In this document: positions 1 to 12,582 of the stretch, one piece after another
Position numbering within the stretch: position 1 is the first letter of the stretch
How the letters are laid out: every line of letters begins with the position of its first letter
Source: Meconema thalassinum
Lineage: Eukaryota > Arthropoda > Insecta > Orthoptera > Tettigoniidae
Direction: 5' to 3'
Length of the DNA stretch: 64,000 bases
NCBI GenBank assembly: GCA_946902985.2
Contig: OX336389.2
Coordinates: 978,952,084-979,016,083, forward strand
The notes under the pieces: model-generated
The model's input: the letters and a program-made list of their open reading frames with translations, nothing else
What the model was told of the DNA's origin: nothing
The model's database searches: none
Program-made: the position numbers and the translations under genes

Positions 1-1030
1 ATTTATAAGGAAGATTCCTCATTTTAAATTGTATTCCCACAAGTGAGTGACAAATACATGACGGCAAGACTTGTAGATAGAGTACAGAATCTGGAAGGTT
101 CCAGAACAATCCTAATAGAAGAATGGGGCCAAAGTTAATCCAGCGGTGGAACGAGCTTAATATTTTATGGACAGCGGGTATTAGATAATATCCCACGTTG
201 TGAGAAGATCTCTCATTTGAATAGCTTAAGAAAAGCTACTTTCTATTAAGGTTGGCTTAGACAGACAAAAGCCCAACATGGCAAATCCCGCGAAGAATGA
301 TTACCGCCCCAAATAAGTAATCTCACGCTGTCTATAAAATGATCAATAAAAGCATGTAGATAATAAAACTGATGAAGATGAGGTTAAAACCTTAAGTCTG
401 TACTTATCTTGGTTGCATGTCGAAGGTGAAGTTCCCTTTGACGAATGCTTAATGTGCCAACATGGCGTAGAATGTAGAGAGTGCCTCTTGGTTTGAGGAG
501 ACTGGCTCTAGTTGAGCCTTGACTGACCGAGTCAACTGCCGACTTACAAGTGAGACCCACTCAGCGAAGCACGGAGGGTCCAAGGAAGGAAAAAGAGTAG
601 GGGTATGAGACAAAAGGAATAAATATAAGCATGACCAATATTGTAAACTTAAATTCTCTTGAGGAAATGGTCTTCAAAGAGTTGATAGCAGGCGATACTA
701 GCACAGCCTGGTGGGTGAAAAAGTAGACGAAGATCTCTTGATCACGGAGATAATAGCTGGCGATGGCAACGAGAACTGGTGGCCAGATGGATAAGGAAGT
801 CCTCTTGCACCAGGAAGAATTGAGGAGCTTCTGAGATTCGCTGCTAGATGACGCTAGGTGGGTCATGGAAGATATATATCAAGAACAGACTCACAAAGAA
901 CATAAGAGACATGACCAACAAAGAGAAAATAGAAGATCACTGTTGGTGTTTGATAAAAAAGGAAGAAATGAAAAAGAAAAGAGCATTAAAATTTATATTC
1001 TCTCGTACCGTGTATTCCAAGAATACACCA
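1..1030 (+). mobile_element. Family A LTR, right-hand part, cut by window start
   Basis: The stretch aligns end to end, at roughly 80% by eye, with the reverse complement of 50793-49756, which is part of a solo LTR with clear TG/CA ends and target duplication. The shared right end is the hairpin-plus-CA terminus at 1010-1030. No tRNA primer-binding site beginning TGG follows the CA, and no gag follows either. It may therefore be a solo LTR inserted into the pol element to its right rather than that element's own 5' LTR. The left end and any target duplicate lie outside the window, so the two cases cannot be separated here. Open frames inside it are not counted as genes. Confidence 0.8.
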
Positions 1031-2262
1031 ACGGGTCGGGAGTTGATCCTACACGGGCGCAAGACATAAACACAGCTCTCACAGAAAAGCAAGCGACAGG
1101 AATCGAACTCACAACCGCTTGGAACAAGAAACGGGGCAATACATGCAGACGAAGGGTCAGATTTGCAGACACACCCTCACAGGATAGGGAGAGGGCCAAC
1201 ACATCTACACAGAAACTGGGAATCGAAACCACACTAACCGCTCACAAGAATCCGGATATTCTAGCAGGGCGGGAAACAAAGAGGAGATACGAGGCAGGTC
1301 GCGAACACATTTCGCTACGCGAAGCAGAATTGCGGAGCAAGGAAACATTTGACGTGACCAAGCGTGCTAGATACGATAAGCAGCGAGACGCTCCGTGCCC
1401 ACTCAGCATAAGTGCGAAGCAGGAAGCGGGCACGGGCATACTCCCTATGGTCGACGCAAACAATAGCACCCCAAGGAACACAGGAGCGGTAGCAACAACA
1501 ACATACACACTCAATAATACATCTATACAGTGGGGAGGAAGCAACATGGCCGCATTAACAACATACGCCAGCATAAATGGGCACAGAATACAAGTACTTA
1601 TTGACACGGGGGCGGCGCTAATTTGCGTATTCAGCAAATACGTTGCCGAAGGGCAGACACACGGGGTCACGGGTGACATCCGGCTTGTAGCGGCCAACGC
1701 GCAGACACTAGAAAACTTAGGGGTCGCACATACACACATATGAATGGACAACTTTGCAACAATACACACCATGTTCGTGATAAAACATCTTTCGGCATCA
1801 GCGATAATTGGGATGGATTTCCTCGCAAAGTATGATGCGAGCATAAATTTCGCTAGTGGCAAGATACACTTAATGCAGGATCAGAAGCTTACTACACACC
1901 CCATGGTATACGCCAAAAACACAAATAGTATTCGAGCGGAGCGAGAAAACTGCGAGCACCGGACCTCTACACTGAACACAATTCACAAACACACAGGCGC
2001 CCACACAGATAAGGTACTCAATGACACCCACAGACAGGACCTAACACCAGAGCAGGACAGAAGGCTCAAAGTACTCCTAGAAAACAATAGAGATATCTTT
2101 GCCAACTCGCTAAGAGACCTCGCGGTAACAGATCACATAGAACACCATGTTACACTCACCAGTGACCGGACAGTCCATCAGCCCCCCTTCAGATTGAGCC
2201 AGAAGGAAAGACATGCTATCGACACTCAAATTCGGGAGATGCTCGAGGCAGGGGTCATATAG
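1031..2262 (+). pseudogene. pol: Ty3/gypsy pol remnant: linker and aspartic protease
   Basis: Frame 1 runs from the LTR edge through a polar linker of about 170 codons into a retropepsin. The catalytic triplet DTG is at 1603-1611 (context LIDTGAALICVFS), and the second conserved loop IIGMDFL is at 1804-1824. Retropepsin of this family cleaves the Gag-Pol polyprotein in the particle. The frame is broken by TGA at 1741-1743, between the two protease motifs, and by TAG at 2260-2262 at the entry to reverse transcriptase. No gag and no CCHC zinc knuckle precede it. That fits either deletion of gag or an LTR inserted between gag and pol. All later pol domains to about 4570 stay in this same frame, so decay is mostly by point mutation. 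Confidence 0.85.
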
Positions 2263-3600
2263 CCCACACTTTCCAACTCTAGCGCTCCGGTCTTGCTGAC
2301 CAGGAAGAAGGATGGCTCCCACCGGTTTTGCACTGATTACCGCAGGCTCAATAAATTAATAGAGAGTGACAGCTATCCACTGCCACGGGCCGATACCTAT
2401 TTGGATGCCCTCAGTGGGGCCATCTGGTATACCTCGATGGATTGTTTATCTGGGTTCTATTCAATCCCTATTTATGAGCCGGATAGGCACAAGCAGGCAT
2501 TAGTTACAGAAAACGGCCTCTTTACATATAGGGTGTTACCCATGGGGCTCCGTAACGCCAGCCAGACCTTCCAAAAACTAGTGGATAAGGCGTTTTCAGG
2601 CTTGAAATGGCGTTCGATACTCGTCTACATAGACGATATAACAGTTTTCTCCCAGACCTTCGACGAGCATCTCGTACACTTGGAGGAAGCTTTCGCAAGG
2701 ATCAGAGAGGCCAAATTAAGGCTTAAACCTGCGAAGTGTCAATTTGCCCGACAGCAAATTAATATCCTGGGGCATATTGTCAACGGAGAAGGGATTATCC
2801 CCGACCCAGCGATGACAGACGCAATAACGGGTATCCAGATGTCCACAAATTTAAAACAATTGCGTAGCTTCATGGGGCTGGCATCTTATTACAGGAAGTA
2901 TATCTATAAGTTTGCACACATCGCACACCCCCTAACAGAGCTAACACGTGAAAAGACGCCCTTCCATATTACACAAGAACACATAGATGCCTTTGACACA
3001 CTTAAGCAATTATTGACCACCCCGCCATTACTACAACACTTTCGGAGCGATAGACCCACATTCCTACACGTTGACGCCAGCCAATATGGGCTAGGAGCCG
3101 CCCTATTACAGGAAGACACTGAAGGGCGCAAACGGTCAGTGGCTTACGCCAGCAGAAAACTAACGGCTGTCGAGACCAGATACTCTGCCACAGAACGATA
3201 AATGTTAGGATTCTCATGGGTAGTGAACTATTTCCGTGTATACCTCTATGGTATCCAGTTCACGGTGGTAACTGACCACGCCAGTCTGCTTTTTTGGGAT
3301 AAATTCAAAAATCCAAATTCTCTCCTCAACAGATTTGTATTTCGTCTTTACGATTATGACTTCGTGGTCAAACACAAGAAGGGCGCTACACACTTAGATG
3401 CAGATGGATTATCTAGGCTGCCAGTAGCCGACCCTCCGGATGACAGAAAGGATTACGAGTGGGATAACATGCCCACTTTTGCCCTAACGCTAGTAGACAT
3501 GAAGCAGGTGCAAGAACGTGATCCACACTTGCAACAGATACTAATGGCCCTAGAAAACTTGGACAAGGTAGATTCCCAGTCAGCAAGACTGTCTAGGTGA
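2263..3600 (+). pseudogene. pol: Ty3/gypsy pol remnant: reverse transcriptase and RNase H
   Basis: This continues the protease frame. RT motifs are in order: LLTRKKDGSHRFCTDYRRLN, the palm aspartate in YTSMDCLSGFYSIPI, LPMGLRNASQTFQ, and the catalytic YIDD at 2626-2637 followed by a thumb ending in ILGHIVNGEGI. The connection FMGLASYYRKYI leads into RNase H. There the first catalytic aspartate lies in FLHVDASQYGLGAAL (codon 3073-3075) and a later one in VVTDHASL (codon 3274-3276). The module copies element RNA to DNA. TAA at 3199-3201 falls in the RNase H helix motif ATER, exactly where a glutamate codon is expected, and TGA at 3598-3600 separates RT/RNase H from integrase. Domain identity is certain. 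Activity is not expected. Confidence 0.92.
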
Positions 3601-4708
3601 TTTTTCCTAGACAAAGACGGGGTCCTGAAATTTAAGCCCACAGCCATGCACGACACTGCACCTATAGCGGTTCCGGATTCATTGAAGGAGAATATCATGA
3701 GCGGACACCATAGTACACCAATGGCAGGGGCGCACTTAGGTACGCATAAGACGTATCACAGAATCCGAAACAAGTATTGCTGGGTAAACATGAAGGCAGA
3801 CGTAGACAACTTCGTAAAAACATGTCACACCTGCCAGCGATTTAAGGCAAGACCTGGCAAGCCTCATGGATTACTAAACCCTATTCCTGTAGGAGAACTA
3901 TTCTACATGGTAGGAATAGATGTTAAAGGCCCCATCACCACATCCGAAAAGGGTAATAAATACATACTCGTAGCTACAGAGTATCTTACCCGATACATGA
4001 TCACGAAGGCCACACCAACAGCAGACACGACTAGTATAGCGGAATTTCTATTCGAAATAATTACACGATATGGCCTATTCCAAACCTTATTGTCCGATAG
4101 AGGGACTATTTTCACTTCAAGGGTGCTCCAACAGTTTTTGGAGATACTGAGAATAAGGGCATACACGACAACAAGCTTCTCACCCCAAACGAATGGGCTA
4201 ACGGAAGCAATGAATAACATAATAGGGACAGCGCTAGCAAAATTCACGGGGGACACAGCGACAGACTGGGATAATTACCTACAGCCTATCACATTCAGCT
4301 ACAACACCTCGATATCCACAGCCACAAAACACTCCCCACACTTTCTATTACATGGATACACACCCAGGAGCCCAATAGACAATATATGCACCCCCCAGGA
4401 CACCCTCACAGACAATACAGCCCGGTTAGAATATTTACAGATAGCGCGAATGAACGCGAGGAGAAACATCATCGCGGCACCAAGAAGGCAAAAAGAGCAG
4501 CACGATAGTAAACACAAGAACGTGGAATACACGCCAGGGCAACTGGTCATGATTTTCAGTTCCGCCCGTAAAAAAGAACGTGTCCGAGTTCCTGATGCCA
4601 TGCTGGATACGTCCCTTCAAGGTTTGCAGGAGGATATCTGACCTGAATTACATAGTGAACGTGCGGCATGGACACAAACTCATTAAGGACACAATACACG
4701 CCCGCTGA
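3601..4708 (+). pseudogene. pol: Ty3/gypsy pol remnant: DD35E integrase with GPF tail
   Basis: The N-terminal HHCC zinc domain is visible as HHSTPMAG...H with CHTCQRF (cysteine codons 3823-3825 and 3832-3834). The catalytic core has Asp at codon 3919-3921 (GIDVKGP), Asp at 4096-4098 (LSDRGTIF) and Glu at 4204-4206 (NGLTEAMN). Spacing between the second Asp and the Glu is 35 residues, the canonical DD35E geometry. Near the A-run at 4569-4576 the reading moves from frame 1 to frame 2. There a GPY/F-like module (RPFKVCRRISDLNY) ends with TGA at 4706-4708. The glycine of GPF is replaced by Arg. No chromodomain is seen. This placement of the GPY/F module is typical of Ty3/Metaviridae-type elements. 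Confidence 0.9.
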
Positions 4709-7700
4709 ATGAAGGCGTACCATACAAGAACGATAATACTCACAAATAAGGGCGGAATGGCCGCGAAGAGGAAAGGAAATGACTCTGCTAGCAGGAAGGG
4801 TAAGAAAGCCAAAAGGTAGGACTCGGACCGCGAGGACCTCACCCAAATGCAGAGAACATAATAACAGAGATGCCACCTACACCTAGTTGCCAGACATGCG
4901 ACTAGAGGCCATGAGGTACAAGCACACAAACGCATGAGCTACACAGACAGAGATACCATACTCAAGGGGCATACAGGCATCAAACACAGTATAACACAGA
5001 AATAAAGACACGATAATTGTAAAGAGGCGTAGGGTCTTTTTCAGAACATATTACAAAATGCTCACACCATTTGTTAGCAAGATTTCAACGTGAGCACCTT
5101 ATAACTGGCAGGCGGGCAGGAAGCAAGCTGATAGCCAGTAGCTGTTATCGCACAAGCAACACGATACTATTGCGAGGTCAGCGCGAACACGCATTGTACC
5201 AGTCGGCCAGGACCGTAGCGCGAATGTAGTAGCATTACGGTGGACACAAACACATTCATCGCAGATTCAAAACCGCACTACGCCCACAAATCAAAACCAG
5301 GGGTAACCAAAATCCATACAGACACTATACACAGTGCATATTTACACGTACGTAAGCCTGTTCCATGATACTCGCTATAATAGCCTAATTAGGGCATTCG
5401 CGACCCCGGGATTACCAATAGGGGACACATCGGGAACACCAGGCCTGTCCGAGACCACAAAAATACTCTTTCCAACCGTAACGCCCGAAATCCAAGTACG
5501 AGGGATGTTCAAGAGTATACAGAACACTTACACTAATGGACACTGACACGCGCATTTCACACACACTATATAGATCACGGGACGAAAATTACCGAAATGA
5601 AGGTCCCGAAATAAGGCATAAACCACACATTGGCGAGTCGCGCCAAGGTCACATGTCTAGGAAACAGACAGGTTCACAACGCAAACATAGTAGTAATCTA
5701 CAATCTCTGATAGAGTAAGCGTACCTAGCAAAAAGTTAGGCAATAACAGCTAGGGGCGAACTACGCTACCAGAGGCCACACAGTGACAGAGAGTAGGTAC
5801 ACATAATTTAGGGTCCGCATTATAGCTAAGGGCGGGCGGCCTAATAGAAAACAGGGAGAGAGGTTGACCGACCGAAGATAAACCAAGTCAGGTATACAGG
5901 TCGCAGGACAACACAAAGCGTACATTCACACAAACAGCCGACACAAAGATGGATAGGTACAGGACACATTTTAGGAACACTGGGACTATAAATGAACCAC
6001 ACATACATTGACACAAAAGGTGGGAATACCACATCTCCACATTAAACGGCGCGAGGAATTAGTGCGGGACAGTCAGAAATACACTGGATATCGGACGAGA
6101 TAGGCTCCGAGGAAGGAGACGATAGGCAAATAGTTACAGGGCAAACAGAATTAGGACGGGCAGATTCCGAAAAACAGCCCAGAAATAGGGATTTTGGGGG
6201 AAAAATCACTTTATCTCGCAGAAATATATCCGTACAGACATATTCCACGAACACGGGGAATATTAGGGGACCAGACATACACTTATACAAAGCATCGTAA
6301 CACCATATTACACAGGCCGTAAATGATGGACATTCAATAAGAGGAGTGAAATTACCCCGGACACAGGCCGAGTTAGTATCTAGAAGTAGATAATAGATAA
6401 CAGCGCTAGAGCAGAGAAGTTACGGAAGGCAGATTCCAAAACAGGCCAAGTAACAGAAATTCAACAGATTAACACATTGCTCTTTTAAAACAAACATATG
6501 GCGACACACGGACAGTGGGTCAACAGCTCGTTTTGTTATCTTTCCTGCACGAGGCGGAAGAAATCCTTTACACAAAGTACTGTAAACCAAAACACCGGAA
6601 ATCGCGCGCGGCAAACGCAGCACATTCCTCCGTGACGACATTCACATATGCGGAAGAAATTTTGCAACAGCGGACCAGCACGACACTACATAAACATGCT
6701 GACAATAGCGAAAACAATAGCAGGAAGCCATACATTTGCAACACTGGATGTTTACACAGGAAGAGAGGACATTACTACATTAGGTTTTCCCCAAAATATT
6801 ACACATGTTTGGAAGGCCAAACTTAAGTGTTGAGGCTACATTATTTCAGGCCGACCGGTGATAAATTTTGAACAGGCCTACAACTGTGATAGTGGACACA
6901 TGACGGCGTGTGTCAAGAGACCCACGCGACATAGATAAGCGACTCCGATGTCAGAACACGCGTTACGCAGCTGTCCAGCTAGAGCCGGAAACAAGGCATA
7001 AGGTACAGTGCGCGCTAAATCCGCGGGCGTCTCCTGCCGCATGCAACCACACTTAGGGGAGCGAGGCAATTCCACACAAACACACAGACTAATTAAGGGC
7101 GGGGAAACCCGAAATCCATAGAGGAACAATCCACCCCTCATAATAATTTCTTTTCGAGGTCACAAAGGCAATTATGCCACACCTGTCTATATTCGCAAGC
7201 CACATAAATATTATAGCGACATAGGGTAAAATACATATAAAACACACCCCATTTTTTAGAAGATTTGGCATACAACGCAGGGAGATACCACAGCCATTGT
7301 AGAACTGGCTAAGGGCCTAGCCCACGCGCAAAGGGACAGGCGAACTCCCACCATATAGTAAATATTTTAATTATGGACAGAGACATAGAGGGTAGTACAC
7401 AGTAAATACATAAAGGTACGGCTACATTTTAAGCCAGATAGACAGGCCTAAGGGCGCAACTATACCCCAGACACATTATAAATATGAGAACAGATAAAAC
7501 CGTGAACGGTACAGCGTCACCACACCTAGAGTTTACAGGGACAGCCAGAGGGCGTTACCTAGGATATATAAATATTTCACAGGATGCAAGGGATGATAGG
7601 CCCACGACAATTATACACAATAGTATTTGGATAGACATTAGGTACTGTATGGCATCTCATCGGTACTTAGACGCTCGGCAAGCACGAATTTAAACAGCCA

Positions 7701-7900
7701 AGAGAGAATGACACACCATGAAAGGAGCACAGGCGGATAACGCACTCAGGATGGCCACAGCATAGCTTACGGGCAAAACATCCTCACACCCTCCCTTCAA
7801 CACATCCCAAATACCTCACACAAACTTGCACAAACACACATACACATAAAAACACATACACTACATTGAAATTATACATAGGGGTTGATAAGACATTCCG
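4709..7900 (+). other. AC-rich tract downstream of pol, no recognisable gene
   Basis: Plus-strand composition stays A/C-rich, as in the pol region, which suggests it is still element interior (an env or 3' region would sit here). Only short frames remain, for example at 5334-5546 and 5536-5718, and none has a signal peptide, furin site or transmembrane pattern that I can recognise. The many minus-strand frames are shadows of the composition. I assign no function. Confidence 0.4.
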
Positions 7901-8934
7901 GCTTTTCACAATACTGGTCTACTGCACCTTGTGCCATACTGCCTCCAGCCGAATATTGGAGGTGGCTCGGACACCAATATTAAGCGCCATATGCGCATCT
8001 CTATATAGAGATGAGGCCACATTAATACATTAACATATATTGTATTAAATATTCCCGTATGCATTAGACATAAACTTATTATACCCCAACACACCCCTTC
8101 TCCTCAAATGAGAGCAGATATGCGCTCATATCCATCTCGATGCATGAAACATCCCACCCAAACACCAAGGGTTGTATTTTTATCATACCTGCATGACACA
8201 TTTTTAATTTTGAACACCTGGGGAAAAACCCACCCCATCCACTCACAGTAAAAACATCCTCATGGCATTACCGACTCTTGGCCAACATAAACATAGAGTC
8301 CAACGATGCTGTAACTCTTTCCCACCACGTTTCAACCCTTACTTAACAAATAATACCTTATCGGACCCTACTAGCAAAGAACCCTACATTCTACATTCCT
8401 ACTAACATGTCAACAAACATAACCAAGCATCAGCGCTGGAGATCCGATAAGGCAATGGAAGGCCAACTGCAGGCACTGCGTTTAGAATGTTCTACAACCC
8501 CAGGACACTAGAATGTTACCAAAATCACACTAATTGATACACTATACAGAATTACACTTCCCCCAATAAAAATAAAAAGGAATCTGAGGTCTCACTAGGT
8601 GGTGACAGGTACTACGTCATGACGACGTAAAGGGATGCTGAGAGGCAGAGCCGGGGACGTTGGCACAGACCCTGACGACCCACTTGGACTAGACTCCTAG
8701 TTAGTTTGTAACTTATATAGCGTTCCTAAGGCGGGGAACGAATCTTCCATTCGTGTGAAGTGAAGAAGTGAGTCAGGGTTCAGCGTGACCAACCCTTGGC
8801 CACGCAAGTCCTCATCCAGGTATGGGGTGAAGTTGATTGAATGAATAATAAATAATGAATAATAAATGATGAATGATAAATAATGAATATGGAATGAATG
8901 CGATCATTCGGTCCCGTGCCCAAGTACATGGAGG
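7901..8934. other. No gene seen; low-complexity AATGAATAATAA tract near 8837-8890
   Basis: C/A-rich unique-looking sequence passes into a GC-richer stretch (8587-8800). It is followed by a degenerate A/T/G run built from AATGAATAATAAAT-type words at about 8837-8900. Nothing codes. Confidence 0.4.
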
Positions 8935-9016
8935 GCAGCGAGCCCCCAGAGCTTAAATGGGAAAGCAGCGAGCGCCCAGAGATGTAAATGGGGAGTGCAG
9001 CGAGCCCCCAGAGGGG
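8935..9016 (+). repeat. Three-copy ~31-bp tandem repeat
   Basis: Three units begin at 8935, 8965 and 8997, each starting GCAGCGAGCSCCCAGAG. The first two continue into a TTAAATGGG- or GTAAATGGG-type half, and the third stops after GGGGC. Period is 30-32 bp. It is much more GC-rich than its flanks. Confidence 0.75.
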
Positions 9017-9282
9017 CTCGGGCAACACATTATTGAATATGAATGTTAAATAAGGCGGCTATAATCCATATCTATTCCGGTACCTGCAGGCGATAATGGA
9101 TATCCGCGCGGAAGTGTTCGCTACTTTTAGCAACACAATTACTCAGGCCTTCATACACGAACACATTAGTTATTAAGGGGGAAGTCGACAGTTAGACTTA
9201 AGGGAACGGAATCCAAAAGGGCCTTTGGCCTGGCGGTTTTGGAAACAACAGGTGTTTCCAAAATACACACGGGTGGTGCCCT

Positions 9283-9303
9283 GTGAGGGGGGGGGGGGGG
9301 GGA
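9283..9303 (+). repeat. Poly-G run
   Basis: An uninterrupted run of about 18 G lies at the end of line 9241 and the start of line 9301. The length is likely to be uncertain in any assembly. Confidence 0.8.
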
Positions 9304-9682
9304 AACCTGCCCCAGGCGATCGTTCCGATCAAAATTCTAGTACGTAATGCAGTTGCATTTGGATGGCAACTTAGACTTAAGCAAATTTAATAAGCACTGT
9401 TGCAAAACAGTAGCTACAACGCATTTCGGCACTAGATTAAGGACCATTTTGGCATGTAATTTTTTGTAGCATTAATTAGTAGTAACCTAGGTTAAGTACA
9501 CTTATCACAATACGTAATAATAATTCGGCACCATTCAGGATAAGTCCGGCATTACATAAATGGTAAATCGGCACCATTTAGGGTAAGACCGATCACACAC
9601 TAATGGAAATACGCATATGCAATGCAAACGCCCAATAGCAGTCGGCGTCGCACACCCACTAGGTGGCGTGTAAGCCCGAACA

Positions 9683-9694
9683 ATAGGGGAGAAT
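9683..9694 (+). promoter_or_regulatory. Polypurine tract followed by possible LTR start
   Basis: ATAGGGGAGAA at 9683-9693 is directly followed by TGTCAG at 9694. This is the arrangement of a plus-strand priming tract and the TG of a 3' LTR. It lies on the same strand as pol at 1031-4708 and could mark the 3' end of that element's interior. A TATATACAC box follows at 9841. I could not find the matching CA end or the partner 5' LTR (it would lie left of the window), so this is a candidate only. Confidence 0.35.
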
Positions 9695-11250
9695 GTCAGA
9701 AAAAGACAAAACCGGTAATATTAAAGCCTAAAATTAAATAGGGATAGCGATCCCTAGGGAGTTAAATGTTCGACACTCGGTCGTTGAGTGAAGGCTCCAC
9801 AAAGGCCTTTCCGCGACGTCACACTCCGCGAGCGATAACCTATATACACTCCTGTCTCTAAGACCAGTTAATTAGCACACAGCCTACCATAAATAGCGGG
9901 TAGCGACCCCTAGAGTAAACAGGCTCAACGCGACATATATACGCGAGACGTCCGAAGCGATATCGCCGGTGCAGCAACCGAAGCTTACCGACTACAGTGC
10001 TGCACAATGAACACAACGAGTAGGACATATGGCCAAAGGTACTTAATCACTATGTATTGTTTTCAGAGAAAGGTCCCCATCACTGCAGCAACGAGGGAAA
10101 CCCAAAAGTCATGACAAAAGGTAAAGGTAAGGTGGACCACCGATGACACACACACTACACACAATTGGAGTACACTGAGGAGACATACAATTACACATGT
10201 ACACAAGAAGGGTAGAATAAATAGGCTAAGATAAGATTATAGCCGGCTTAGGTTGAGGTAAAATAATATAAGTTGCCAGAGGCAAACAATATCGGCATGC
10301 ATCGATAAATGGTATATTTGACTGACATAATATTGTTACATTCTATTACAGATCACCCGAGCTGCAATATAATGCCCGCAACCCCGTCTGGGCATTCATT
10401 ATTATATTTTGTCCACAGGTCCACGACGAAGTGCACATACCTTTTGTAAATATATCTTTCACACACAAAAATGTAATACATTTTCTCTAGCATAAACACG
10501 TACACACTGCAGCGATTTTAGTTGTGCCCATAAGGCGACGGCACTGCGATCAGCAACGTCAAGTGACCGTGGGGCACCGAGGGATGCTGACGCAACCACA
10601 CATATAGAAACGCTTCATTATTGAGCGACATACGGCAGACACGGGAAGCGCAGAGGTTGTGAGCGCCCACCCTCGCTACCAAGGTGAAATTTTTCTACCC
10701 ACGAGGAAAAACTCACGATAGGTAAATTGATGAAATAGCGGCATGACCACTAAACAGCGGCTACAGAGGAATTAGCAAACGAAGGGAGAAGGAGTAGCAA
10801 AACGAGGGCGCTAAAGGAAGGCCTAGAGAGTGAAAAAGAAGGTATCAGGCTCATGAGCAGAACGGTATAGTAATAAGTACTTTATATTGTATCATAATTG
10901 TAGAAATATTGTAAATCCAAGGCACACATATCAATATTAACACACGAGTGTATACCTATGCATATGTCACACCATGCAACACTGATTATACTGTTTTTCT
11001 TTCCTTTCTTTCTACTAACGCTAAATTGTGAAGGTACCCTCTTTATCCCCAAAGAATAATAAACCATTTGATATATTCCCTTAAATGTACACCTCAGGGT
11101 ACCTGTTTTACTTTCACCTTCACTCTTTTATACATTAAACACTACCAACTTAACAAATACATACAGGGAGCAATTTTTTTCAGCCAACCACCCGTCCAAC
11201 ATCTGGTTTTTCCCTTACTGTATGGCATACCAATATATATGTACATGTCA
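9694..11250. other. Possible 3' LTR of the pol element, then unassigned AT-rich DNA
   Basis: No gene is seen. The first ~900 bases are moderately GC-rich with several CGACGTC and CGCGAG words, in keeping with an LTR, but no terminal CA plus target duplicate can be fixed. From about 10860 the sequence is AT-rich and unremarkable. Confidence 0.3.
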
Positions 11251-12229
11251 TTTTTTTGTTTTGTTTTGCAACATTTATAAGAAAAGAAAAATATAAAACT
11301 ATGTTCCATACCCAATACCCAAACCATCTGATCACACTCTACACACGACACCGACATCTACACAGCACCAGAGAAGGACAGGGAGAAGAAGAAGAAGAAG
11401 AAGAAGGAGGACCCGGAAGGAAGAAGAAGAAGGACCAGAAGGGTAAAACACCCCTAACTCTCGATCCAGATCGCGGGGACTCGATCTAAAGGCCGACGAG
11501 GTCTTGTTCAGCCCCAGGGTCGATACTACCCTAGGACCTGAGACATCCACGCACCCAGAGGGGACTATAAACATACGCCCCTGAATCCACAGACGGCTGC
11601 ACAGCCACCCACACATCTTCACCATCTACTTCTACCCAGATACCAACACACCCTTTTCACCCTACAAGAACTACCCCTAAAGGCTAAGCCATGAGCCTCA
11701 ACGAATACATTTCCTGTTCACAAGCAGGCGCAGTAGTATCGCTGTCAGCCAAGCTTACGACACACACATAAACATTTACACCAGGACTATTGGGGACATC
11801 AACAATGACGATACGCCGATTCAGCAACTGGAGAACCTTTAAAAGGAAGGCCCCAGGAAGGCCCAATATCTGTCGCGGCCCACGGCTCTGTGCATCCAGA
11901 TCCAGCTCCAACGCATCGTCATCGCCAGGTGAGAGAGAGTGCTCAGATATCCTTACATACTTGTATTCCTTCATTTACACCTACACTTATAATTTGTAAT
12001 ACATTTGTCCATCACTAAAAAGGACATTACACTACCATAACTGACCAAATAAACACTTGGTCAGTAACCTACATTTTGTACTCATTTCACTCTGTCTTCA
12101 CACCTGCACGCCCAACCTGCCCTTCCCTAATTGCCCCTGACCGTGAATGCTAGGATGTGCACCGTCAGGTATTTCATTGTGCTCACTTAGTGTTACGCCA
12201 GCCAGCGGCCAAGCTGCCGACTCCGCAAG
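11251..12229. other. GAA-repeat and unassigned GC-richer block
   Basis: A (GAA)n tract lies at about 11394-11410, with purine-rich continuation to 11450. From 11450 to 11940 the sequence is GC-richer and open in several frames. One plus-strand frame at 11790-11999 is rich in Arg/Ser/Pro (RRFSNWRTFKRKAPGRP), and an opposite frame spans 11974-11684. CAGGTGAGAG at about 11929 looks like a splice donor. The strand cannot be chosen, so no gene is called. Confidence 0.3.
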
Positions 12230-12243
12230 TAGGCTCGCTCCTA

Positions 12244-12568
12244 TGAAAATCCACAGCCTGCTTCCAGTCTCCGACCGGGTCAGGAATGGAATGAATGAAT
12301 CCCCCATCTAGCGGCGAGAATATGAACTGTGCCGGCTGCCGAGGCCCGACGCACACCTCTGGGGCAATGATTATGAATGACAGATGGAATGAAATGATAG
12401 TGGAGAGTGTTGCTGGAATGAAAGTTTGACAGGGAAAACCGGAGTACCCGGAGAAAAACCTGTCTGCCTCCGTTTTGTCCAGCACAGATCTCACATGGAG
12501 TGACCGGGATTTGAACCACAGACCCAGCGGTGAGAGGCCGGCGTGCTGCCGCCTAAGCCACGGAGGCT
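12244..12568 (-). mobile_element. SINE-A, tRNA-derived, with 14-bp target duplication
   Basis: On the minus strand the element starts at 12568 with a tRNA-like head: A-box-like TGGCTTAGGCGG and B-box-like GGTTCAAATCC. It runs through a conserved body ending in a tail with ATGAAAATCC at 12244. TAGGCTCGCTCCTA occurs on both sides, at 12230-12243 and 12569-12582, a clean 14-bp target-site duplication as made by LINE-driven retrotransposition. A second copy lies at 47208-47534 in the other orientation. Heads of this kind act as internal RNA polymerase III promoters. Confidence 0.93.
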
Positions 12569-12582
12569 TAGGCTCGCTCCTA

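Noticed and set aside
1242..1862. 206-codon minus-strand ORF with Cys-rich hydrophobic stretches
   Set aside because: Antisense shadow of the pol linker and protease, caused by the AC-rich plus strand.
4709..7700. Possible env gene after integrase
   Set aside because: No signal peptide, cleavage site, Cys pattern or transmembrane segment could be read in any frame.
11684..11974. 96-codon minus-strand ORF with protein-like composition
   Set aside because: The opposite strand is also open and equally plausible, no domain is recognised, and the strand cannot be decided.
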